Source: Lutraria lutraria
Lineage: Eukaryota > Mollusca > Bivalvia > Venerida > Mactridae
Direction of reading: 5' to 3'
Length of the DNA: 64,000 nt
NCBI GenBank assembly: GCA_964023205.1
Contig: OZ026835.1
Span: 5,538,414 to 5,602,413, forward strand
Shown here: positions 25,015-35,254 of the stretch, piece after piece
How positions within the stretch are numbered: the stretch's first letter is position 1
How the letters are laid out: each line of letters begins with the position of its first letter
Program-made: the position numbers and the translations under genes
The notes under the pieces: generated by a model
What the model was told of the DNA's origin: nothing
The model's input: the letters and a program-made list of their open reading frames with translations, nothing else
The model's database searches: none

Positions 25015-26004
25015 GTTTTTTAATGTGTCTTATAATTGAATCTAATGCGTTATGCATGGAATAATACCTCGATCTTGTCAAGATGGGGATGTTTATTTGT
25101 ATTATTCAATATGTATGTTATCGAAATTGTGTAAATATGTTGCCAGTCACGCGGTAAGTTAGTGTCATTATGTCAGCATTATAACGTCGATTCCATTGCA
25201 GAGTTCATGCTTTATTTTCATGATGTTGTTGTTCGTTCGTTCGTTTGTTTGCTGATGAAAATATTATGCTTACTCTGTTTATTAATTTAATTAGTATTGC
25301 TTGATTACATTATCAACTTTAAATGTCTTGATTACTTGATAACCTACAGCTTAAGTGCGCACATTGAAATGAACGCACTCCAAACTTGTTTACATTGCAT
25401 GTTTGTGAGTTGTGCATTTTATCAGCCAACCTTGGAAGTAATCTAAAACAAGATTTAGGTCAAGGTTACTTCACCAGACATCGGTTAAACCTGGTCCGTG
25501 AAGAAGTTTTAATGCTTGGGTAGATAGATGCCTACAGATATAAACACGTACTTACGTATACATGCATTGTTTAATTAACACGCACGTTATGACTGTATAC
25601 TTTATATTTATAAACATGAAAGTGGATATTCCGTCTGTCTTGTCTTTCTGTATTTATCAGGCTCTTATGATACTGAAATGTGGCTCAGGTTCTAATTTCA
25701 TGGAGCATTTTAGCGATCTTATGACGTTGTTTTAAAAAGACTGTTTCCTATCCATTCACTTCCATTGGGGCCCACATGCCCACATATGTGCCCGTACACT
25801 TATCAAACACAATTGACAGACATACACATTCATCAGGCTTATCATGAATACCTACAGTTCCGAATACACGGTGCAAGAAATCAGTATTCTTTAAGATTAT
25901 GGCGAGCGTGTATTTTTGTGACATGAAATTGTCGTGATATGCCAAGAAATCATTTTACATGATGGTGATTTGGTAACGGTCGTGAAATTATATAAGCTTA
26001 CAAA

Positions 26005-26353
26005 TTTATCGGTAGTAATAGTTTATGCTTGTCCTATAACACAGGAATCCGGTGTGTTTTCCTCCCGTGCGTACTTTTTAGCAAGAAAATTGTTTCCAAA
26101 ACCACCATCGTATTTTTTTCAGTATCATTGAAAAAATACTATTGTGAGAACACCTGTGTTTTCCTGCAGTCATGTTATGCACCAATCGTAACTACTCGTG
26201 TATTTCCGTAATGAATACACTTTCATTAGACAAACGCCGAGGAGTTCCAATTGGTTATGCACACGTCTTATAGTGATGTCACGCGCTCTATATATTGCTT
26301 GTTTTTTTTGCATATACTATTTGTATAATAGTAAAAAGCTAATGGGACTTTAA
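26005..26353. repeat. Diverged relative of the 10041 MITE, next to a splice acceptor
   Basis: Ends with gctaatgggactttaa, the same terminal repeat as at 10361-10376. Internally ccggtgtgttttcctcccgt and tttccaaaaccaccatcgta are the reverse complement of the interior of the 10041 element. The left terminus is eroded. The right end is only 10 bases from the acceptor AG of copy D exon 2. Confidence 0.65.
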
Positions 26354-26363
26354 ACACGTACAG

Positions 26364-29202
26364 GTCTAAAAGAACAGCTTTCTGATGGAGGGAGCATTGT
26401 TGTGGCGGAGGGATACATCTGGGAGCTAGAGAGGCGTGGCCTACTTCAGTTTGGCAATTATATGCCGGAAGTAGTTCTAGAGAAACCAGAGGCCGTAGAA
26501 ATGTTGCATGAAGAGTTTGCACTTGCCGGAAGTGACGTAATAGAAGCATGTACCGTAAGGAATTACTCATAGAGCGCTCATTATTTTCAAGACAAAATTA
26601 CATTAAATGCTTTTCAATGGATAAAGTATCAAAATAGCAATTACTAGCACATCGTTGCTGTTTGAATCTTATCCTGGACTAGAAAGAATCACGCATTAGG
26701 CGGTTGTAGATGGCTTACGAATGCAGCCAGAGTTGCCGTACTGCCTTAGCTTTTGGAACCTTGGTAAACCGAACGTAACACAATAGTATTTAACCATTTG
26801 TGAATAAATGGGACTACCCACACCTATTGGAATGACACTGTTACAAAATGTAATTAAATACATTTTCTTAGATATAGTGTGTTCACGGAGTATCTTAGAA
26901 AATAGGCATGCCCACAATCAAAGGTCCACCAGTGGAGACACAATATACGCCATCACACGCATTTGTCTTTGATAAAGGACCAAACACATACTGCCAATCA
27001 ACATTGCACTGTGTAAACAGGCCTAGTACTTTATACTGCGTTCTATCCATTTAGTACAGTGGTAATAGAGAAATTATGAGACAAAGAGGAAGAGAAGAGG
27101 ATTTAGAGAGACTCAATAGGGATGCACTAACTATTGCACGTAGGGTTGCTGACAAATATGGTAAACTAATGGCTGGAGGATTGTGTAATACTCCATTGTA
27201 CAAGGAGGAGGATGAACGAACTCATAGGAAAATATATGACATGTTCAAGGTCAGACATGTGTTGTGTTGCGACTCAGCTAACAATATGTTCTATTGATTG
27301 TATGTTCTATTGATTGTATCGGCTCTTCAAAGAAACACACTTGTTCGTTTTTCTCGAATGAAGTTTATTTCATCCATAAACCCAACGTTTTTTTCGCAAT
27401 TTAAGATGCATTTATTTCTAATGAATTTTAAAATGTTCACATATTTCAATTCAAGTTGGTCGTCCGTAAAATACTCGTTGTAAATGGTACTCCTCTTACC
27501 AGTTACAGCAGCACAATTCCGTTAACTTAATTATAATTCAGCGACATAGTTTTGTCATGATCCTTGTTTATATAAATCATATGAATAACACCATCTAGAT
27601 TATTATATGAAGGAGCAGGTGGAATGGGCCGTGGAGGGCGGAGCTGACTACATGATCGGCGAAACGTTTGATTCTTATGGAGAGGCAAAGATTGCTCTTG
27701 ATGCAATACAAGACCATGGAAACGGTACATAGATCCAACTTGATATATTTTCCCGCCACGCTTAATCAAGTACAGTGTCTTGCTTTCATGTTCGACTTTG
27801 TACCAAATATTGTTCCCAATTTTCAGTTGGTTTAAAACGGTTGAAATACATTGTCTGTCTTAAATGATCGACTAGGTACTAATTATTGTCACATAATTAT
27901 CTTCAGTTGGGTTCAAGGTGTATTTGCCAAACAACAAAACATTCTCTTAAAGTAGTGTTATAGCACAATTGTTTGCCTTCAAATATCCAGTTCTTGGTGA
28001 CGAATCCGGTATCTATCTTTAATTCGAATGTCACTTTTTATTTGTATCTTAATAATGTAGTGAATAAACTTATTTATGTGGTATTAATGTTAAAAGGTAT
28101 GCCAGCGGTTATTACGATGTCTGCGCATGCTCCTGACCGTACAACGGACGAGATTCCAATACCAGAGGCTTGCAAGCGCCTGGAAGATCAAGGTGCGACT
28201 GTGATTGGTTTGAATTGTTCACGTGGTCCTGACGTGATGATGCCTCTTATAAAGGAAATACAGAATATGTGCTCGGTAAGGTATTACTTTATTTACATCA
28301 TGAATCAAGTGCGTGAAATGTCACAGGACATGGCTCAAAAGATGAGTAAAGTAGTATGTTTTTGTTTTAAAAAGAATTAAATCGAATTTCAACAACGAAC
28401 AGGTTAAACTTTCTAATAAGGTGATCTTTATACATTTCACATTAGTCATGTCCTATGTCAAATTCTATAAACCACAGAATACAATCATATCGATGCTACT
28501 AACACTGAATAACATATATACACTCATTTTATACAGGCACCAATTGCGGTACTACCTGTACCCTACAGAACATGGGATAAAGAAAGGACTTTCTTCTCTA
28601 TAAAAGATCCAAAAACAGGTAAGCATCCCCCAATGATTTACGAAGTTATCTGTAGTTAGTAGTCGAATTTGCATAATACATTATACGTATTCGTGACGTT
28701 TTAATTACTGATTTGAGTAGGGGTGAAAATCTAAGCGTGTGTTGTGTTGGCCTGAAGTAAAACTGCACAATCGTTAATTTAAAGCCATGAAATACTCAAA
28801 AAGACCATTTTACAAAAAGTCATGTATGTTTGTCAAACGTTATTTCAATATGAAGGAAGTAGCCCTGTTTGACTACAAGTTGATAATTCATTTTGCTTGT
28901 AATCTTTGACATATTTTATTTTAGGAATATTTGCGTATCCGGACAACTTAGATTGCGTTCGCTGTTCTCGTGTTGATATACGAAAGTTCGCTGAGGCCGC
29001 CAAACAGATTGGTATTCAATATATTGGACTGTGTTGCGGCAACTCTCCAAATCTTACACGTGAAATCGCCGAAGTATATGACAAAAATCCGCTAGCGTCA
29101 AAATATTCTTCTCGACCAGAGAAGAGTTTGATATTTGGCGACCAGGCAACAGAATACGGACCAAAGATGTTGAAACTACGACAGTTTATGTTGGACGAAT
29201 AA
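26364..29202 (+). CDS. BHMT-like homocysteine S-methyltransferase, copy D (first exon not found)
   Basis: Coding exons 26364-26554, 27055-27249, 27613-27724, 28097-28275, 28537-28618 and 28925-29202 total 1037 nt with all phases closing. A start exon in phase 1 is needed and was not identified. Exon lengths are identical to copy C, which it resembles closely. Motifs: [21 protein letters not shown], a CxxC (LDCVRC) and GLCCG, so zinc ligands and pocket Glu are intact. Differences: the Tyr-Tyr pair at the start of exon 3 is Tyr-Ser; exon 6 begins with Ala instead of Gly; acceptors of exons 3 coding neighbours are weak, with little pyrimidine before 27613 and 28097; a transposable element ends 10 bases before the exon 2 acceptor. 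The frame has no stop or frameshift, so it may still be functional, use an unseen first exon, or be at an early stage of decay. Confidence 0.88.
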
Positions 29203-31644
29203 GCACAAACGTCAAGAACCTGATATGGCTACTATGACGTCATTTCCTCTGTTATCATTGTTTTGTTGTTTTAGGCAGTGTCGTGTTGGTGGGTAGCCGT
29301 CCTAATTAGTGCATTGTGCTACATATACATTATAAGAGTGCTAGTAATACACGATATACATGTAATTATAATTATGAATTAGCTACTTCACAAAGGGAGA
29401 TAATCTACATCTATAGTGTAGGCACATGTCATAATGATTAACTCCCGTACTTTTCTCATGTACGTATGACAAAATATAGAATTATGCATGTATGCATTCT
29501 TTTGTTGTCCTTTTATCGTGGATTTAAACGACACAAACATTAAATTACCTTCTCACCATGTTTACGTCATCTTAGGTTAGTTCATGGCCCTTATTTTATA
29601 ATATTGTAATCACATATTTAACACAAGTATTTAGCATTAATTAAACTTATAATTAATCGCATTAAACAGGTACCCGGTGTGAAATCCTGGCTTCTATGAT
29701 TTATAGCACATGATATCGATACCACGAAACATAACTTACACAAGTACGTGCCTATAACATGGTTACAATGTACACCTAATGACTTAAACATTTTGACGGG
29801 TATGTAGCAATCTTTGAGTTGGTACCAAATAGTTGAAAACATTCCATTCACTATAAATGTTGTTCAGATAAAATGATTCCTTACCTGTTTGTTTTTGAGT
29901 TAATGTGTTCGTGTATTCAGTCCTCTATAATATGCTTCGAAAAAACGGCATCTAAAGATGGAACGAATATCTATGGAACGCTAAAACAGCCTTTTGTTAA
30001 GATAAACTCATATACTTGGTTAGTTGGCATTTGTTTGTGCCGGATTGGGCTTATGTTGAGTCAAGTTAATATTATGTTGGATCAAGTCCTTACTTCCATC
30101 TAACCAAAAACATAACAAATTTAAAGGCAGTTATGGCGTTCCATAAATATCTGGGGTTTTTTTTGCCTGTCGATTTGAGTGAATTTCTGGTCACAGACGC
30201 CATTTATTAACAAAAACGCAGACTAACTTTGAGTGATAATGAATTTTAGTTTCATCATTATCACAAACTGTACGGAACACAGTTTAAATTGCGAGCGAGA
30301 TTATAACTTTACTCAAACTCGATATTCAACTATACCTACAAAAAGTACATTTTTTGTATTTAGTGTCTGACGCTACATTTATTATCATTCAACACATATC
30401 ATAAGTGCACGTTGTGATCATGGTAAAAATTCTACATCACGTAATAAATCGGATATTTTACCAATGTCTTAAAAACGACATGTTAACAAGTTTGTATCGG
30501 TCAAACTATTCAATCACTGATAAAGTTAGAATTATTGACAAGTTTGAAAAGATTAACGAATCTAACTGCCTGATTACTTCGCATTTAATGATATCAAAAA
30601 AACTTACAAATCTATATATCAAGCAAGGTTCAAATTCTACCACCGGTGTGAATTTTGATAGCTTAAACATTCACAAATAAGTACAATTTGAGGAAATGGT
30701 TGTATTAGAGGTTGTTCATGCAAAGTTTGTTTATCAAACCAAACAAACTGCTAAGATGTCAGTCTTATTCAAACATTAACACATAGTGATTTTCTTAATT
30801 CGTATTGAAAATCTCGACAATGATTATTGAATCAATTATTGGTTTTGCCAAGAAAACTGACACATTATTTATTTAACAGGCTATTATCAAATTACATGTC
30901 ACATTTGAGTAAAAAAACATTATGTCTATTTTAAAGAGAATTACCGTGACAGTACAGCTTGTGTATTAATTTGAATTTTATTTACATTATAAAACTAGTT
31001 AAAATCGTATCATTCTGTTATACGAATTAGCCGGTTTTAAACATGTCGAGCAAGTTGACTCTCTTCAGACAGAATTTTAATACATTGTATATCGCGTTTC
31101 ATGCGTTATAATCGGAATGCAATTAATTGCTATTAATTAAATAATGTACCGTAAAACATTTACATCATGTTCTTTTCATTTTGATATACTGGCTTTAACG
31201 CCTTTTTTCAGCAATAGTTCAGTTATATGCGGTGGGCGATTCACCTAACCGGTTTTCCTGGACTGTATTCTAACCAGGTCCCGAACTTGAGAACAATCTC
31301 TGGGCTCAAATCTTAATTCCATTCTTTGAAAAGATGGAGCTGATTAATGTTTAAGAACGAGTACATGTTCATGTCAATTATGCTGACAAACTAATGCATC
31401 AAAAATATAATAAATGTCTGATCTTTATTAACTTAGAAATTCTGAAAGACAAGATATGAGATCTGAGACCCATCAAAAGTTTTATAACCTCGGGGCCAGT
31501 ACAAACTTACCCGTCCTCAAGGAGTCGGTAACTTCTCCATTTGTGGAGGAAACTCGACGTTTTTGTCTGCTGTTGTTAACTATCAATTGTTAATATTGTA
31601 ACATAAAGTTTCAGCTTAATACAGTCTGGTAACATAGGAACATC

Positions 31645-31914
31645 TATTTATTTATTTGGGTTTAATGAAATTTTCAACATTACTTCACAATCATATCGTT
31701 GCGAATAGTTATCCTAACCAGCTTCCCTGGAATTCACCTAGGCTAACCACATTCTATCCGCTAGCTACTGTCAATCTATCGTACATAATTCAGAGACGGG
31801 GACAATTTAACAAAGGATGTAATGTCTTCAGTCAAATTTGCCACGGACAGTGTGAGGCTCACAACCTCTTGATCAGTAGACCATAACTCAAACCACTGAG
31901 CTAACCAGGCGGGC
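31645..31914 (-). repeat. tRNA-derived SINE, family 2 copy
   Basis: Matches about 47393-47683 over its length in the same orientation: gggtttaa, taaccagcttccctgga, gctaaccacattct, cataattcagag, cttcagtcaaat, acctcttgatcagtagacc and gagctaacc. On the minus strand it begins with a tRNA-like head (ggttagctcagtggtttgag). Confidence 0.75.
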
Positions 31915-34021
31915 AACATAGGAACAACAACCTGATCTACAGACTCCCGTATATAGTCAAACTAACTTTGCTAACACGGTTTAGAGCCAAGCATTAACAT
32001 ATAGTTTGCAAGTGGCAGATGTGTCCATTTACAACTGAAGTACCATTGGTTATTCTATGTTAGTCGCTTTGATTCATTGGTTTCATCATATTAACTATAG
32101 CTTTGTAAAACAGATCAAATGGAGATATGCAGACCACCATACCATGTTCGTCTGGTTATACATTTGTACCTTCTGTCGGACCACGTTTTGGTTAGGGGGC
32201 GACATAAGTACTTCGTCGATGTCCAGTCACAAATGTTTGCCATGACTGGCAATGCAATGCAGACAATGATCGCCACAGATAACATAGGGTAATCAAATCA
32301 AATTAATATTTGTCAATATTTATTTGTTGTCGTAGATGATTATAACAAAGTAACGAAAGCTATGTATAGTTTTTGACCGAACATATCTTTCTTGGGTAGT
32401 CGAACTGTATTCACGTGTGTATTTGATCCATCGTATATATACTGTATATGTATGCTACATTTATAGGAATGGCCATTGTTTAGAAAGTGGTCTATAAACA
32501 CATTGTGCAATGTATTAATATAAATTACATTGTATGTACTTTAGTTCAGCTGTAAGCCGATGATATTTGGGCAAAGTTGGCGGCACATTCAGTCCTATAG
32601 AAGTTTGATACAGAAGAGAACAGAATAAACATAGCAAACATGAGTAGATTTTTTTTGTTTTAGAGTTGGAAAAATACTCGTACATGGTGGTATTCGCCTA
32701 GCATAGTTAATACAATGTACAATGGTCATAGACCATTGACTCAGGCTTGACCTGACCGACTATTTACGCGTAAATCTGAAGTTATAATCGGATGGGAAGT
32801 TTAAAATCAAACACTAGCTATAATATACGTGTAAACTGGTTCATATAATCCCATTTATGAACAAAGTAGGTTATATTTTGCAATCCAACTTAGTGTGCGT
32901 GAATTATTTAGCAATACTTCAATACACTCAAGTGTTTATTTAAACACTTATGAAGACAACAATTGGCGGTGATTTATTAAGATCAAGAAAATAACTAAGC
33001 CAATTTGGTGTTTTGGAGTAACAAATGATAAATTGCAGTTCTTTATATTTTAAAGCCCATTCTTGCATTTTTGAAATAATGAAATATAAACTTTGAACAA
33101 TTGTTGGAGTTTTGTTCAAAGATTCCATGCTAAATATCAGTAATTCAATATTAATGAGTTATTACTTTATCAAATTTACCAGGTACTGATGTGAATGGGT
33201 TTTGTAATATTTAACAAATCATTTTTTACTCCAACACAACAATACACGACAAAACACTATAACAAACATAAAACTTTAACAAAATATTCATTTCTATAAA
33301 CTGGTACACTAGATCATAGAACGTTACACCGCTTTATCATGTAAATGACTCTTTATTTGAATCCAAGGACAAAATAAGATGCCACGATGGTCTGGTAACC
33401 ATTGCGGATGAAAACATTACACCTAGAACTTTGATTTTAGTTCTATCATTCGAGACATTCATGAATTTAAAATAAACAACAACAAAATACATAGATATCT
33501 GCATGAACACAGAGTCATTAATTACATACAATCCATGACATTGTCTTGTTGTTTTTAAAATGCACATTGACATCGTCGCAGTAATTAATTCATAGGAGAT
33601 TCCTTGCATTTTATGGCGCGGAGACAACGATTAGCTGAATCTAAATATTCAGTGATCTCTAAATAAAGGAAAAACGTCTTTGTTAAGAATCGTTGGCTTG
33701 TTCATTTTTGTCGCTTTGAATAAGCCACACGTGTGTGTGACAGTCGTGAATAAACGTACTACACGGTGTCAGTTCACTACTATACCACAGCCAAGAGGTC
33801 TTGTTCACACTTTGTTTTGTACAGAAATATTGTTATATTTTTGTATTTTCGGTGTTTACTTGACTGGTAAATAGACTGAATGTAAATAGACAGAAGCACG
33901 TGTGTAGCCCCGTTGGCTCGCTCTTAACAAAGACATGTCTATGAAAGAATAACTTGCAAAGATTCCACCGTACTTAAAAAGTATCTCACTATTTTTGTGT
34001 ATTTTCCAGTTCTTCTTCATA

Positions 34022-34027
34022 TTTATT
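34022..34027 (-). terminator. Poly(A) signal for the 380-codon gene
   Basis: AATAAA on the minus strand, about 85 bases after the stop at 34112. First such signal downstream. Confidence 0.4.
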
Positions 34028-34111
34028 GGGTTGATGTGAAACTTTGGTCTCCTGTATCTAACTACAAAAATAAAACCCACAAAAGTTCCTTAATGGACAT
34101 CGTAGGGAGCG

Positions 34112-35254
34112 TCAACCAGTACCATGAAGTTCTGGAAGTGACATTGAAAGCGCTCTGGGGAGTCGATAACCGCACGATCTGGGAACGGGCATACTAGTCT
34201 TTACCGATTCTTGGCTGTTCCCTAAAGCCTGACCGATTGTAACAATATGCATAGGACTTTCTTCAAGTTCCTGTTTTATAGGATATGTTAATGATGCTGT
34301 CACCGGCTCTTTAGCTTCCGGTGGAATACGCTTGCGAGATGGTGACAGCGTTGACTTCCGGTGGCGAATTTCCGGAAACCTTTTATCTCGTTGATATTGT
34401 TCGTAATATGTATTAACAACACCATATGCCTCCGGCACATTCGCGTGTTGATTAGGATTTCTGAACACCTTTTGAAAGACAGGCGAGTCTCTTGATGACG
34501 TCATTGTTACGTCATCTGCGTCATAATTTGTCGGTGAAGACACAGGAACTAAAGCGAAACCAACATTATTAACAAACTTATCCGGGTCGGAATCGAATCC
34601 CACCATTCGAATGTTTGGTTCCACGAATGAAGTCCTTGACTGTTTCCTTGAATTTGCTAAGTATCCTGATTTCGTTGACCTTGACATTACAGAAGCCGTT
34701 CCCCTATTGGAGGCATTACTAGACCAGGCGGACATCAGTGCCTTTTCGCCTGGAGTAGAGTTACGACTCCTACATGGTTGTCTTACTAAAGTGTTAACCT
34801 CAGACTTGCGTTTGTATTTTCCGAATATTTCATCCACCGGTTGGGCGCACAACGAACTTAGCCATGTTGTTCCATGCGTCTGTGCGTCTATATGAGCGTT
34901 TTTATTTATCTTGCTTACAAAATAACAGTCAAAGTTCTTTTTCTGGGCCTTAGCAACGGGTCTCGTTTTACCGGTTCTGTATTTAGACTGTTTTGGTGCT
35001 GAAATATTATTTGGGATCCGAAGACTTCGGTTCATGCTTGTAAATGCTATAAATGGTCCCGAAGTGTTTCGGAAGTTTGCGGTACTGTGCTGTCGAGAGA
35101 TCGTCGGCGTCGAAACCGGGCATCGATACGGGTCTTCGAAGATTGGTTCTATGAATGCCGGAGACAGCCGAGCGTATCCGTCATATCCCGATGAGAATTC
35201 GGAAATCTCCGGCATACTTTCAGCTGATAGGCCTGTTAGTTGATTCTTCGTCAT
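34112..35254 (-). CDS. Uncharacterised Ser/Arg-rich protein, 380 residues
   Basis: A single open frame with balanced codon use, far longer than chance frames nearby. A good acceptor (cttttgttccag) ends at 35258, three bases before the ATG at 35254. I therefore take that Met rather than the in-frame Met at 35266, which would fall inside the intron, and infer a non-coding 5' exon upstream. The protein is rich in Ser, Arg, Pro and Asn, with short basic stretches, no signal peptide, no membrane segment and no repeat. Acidic-aromatic patches near the N-terminus (ISEFSSGYDGYARLSP) and a C-terminal RLPRALSMSLPELHG segment look more ordered or motif-like. I recognise no domain. Likely an intrinsically disordered lineage-specific protein. 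It could also be the 3' coding exon of a larger gene, but no upstream coding exon was seen. Confidence 0.6.
   Translation of the reverse strand: MTKNQLTGLSAESMPEISEFSSGYDGYARLSPAFIEPIFEDPYRCPVSTPTISRQHSTANFRNTSGPFIAFTSMNRSLRIPNNISAPKQSKYRTGKTRPVAKAQKKNFDCYFVSKINKNAHIDAQTHGTTWLSSLCAQPVDEIFGKYKRKSEVNTLVRQPCRSRNSTPGEKALMSAWSSNASNRGTASVMSRSTKSGYLANSRKQSRTSFVEPNIRMVGFDSDPDKFVNNVGFALVPVSSPTNYDADDVTMTSSRDSPVFQKVFRNPNQHANVPEAYGVVNTYYEQYQRDKRFPEIRHRKSTLSPSRKRIPPEAKEPVTASLTYPIKQELEESPMHIVTIGQALGNSQESVKTSMPVPRSCGYRLPRALSMSLPELHGTG

Larger units (their letters stand above)
24241..26363. other. Intergenic region and 5' part of copy D
   Basis: Holds the 3' UTR of copy C, then sequence in which the first exon of copy D should lie. 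I could not find a 13-nt-type start exon ending in phase 1 with a convincing donor. The right end is occupied by an element related to the 10041 MITE. No other gene seen. Confidence 0.6.
29203..34111. other. Gene-poor region after the BHMT-like array
   Basis: 3' UTR of copy D (possible ATTAAA at 29539-29544), then AT-rich sequence. Frames of 60-96 codons here (for example minus 33337-33627) lack homology, splice support or repeats. A SINE lies at about 31645-31914. Otherwise I see nothing. Confidence 0.6.

Noticed and set aside
25146..25155. Strong donor gcg/gtaagt as the end of copy D exon 1
   Set aside because: The upstream ATG gives phase 2, whereas exon 2 needs phase 1.
33337..33627. 96-codon minus-strand frame
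   Set aside because: No homology, no splice context, and composition typical of AT-rich chance frames.
34611..34895. 94-codon + strand frame
   Set aside because: Lies wholly opposite the 380-codon minus-strand gene and is its shadow.
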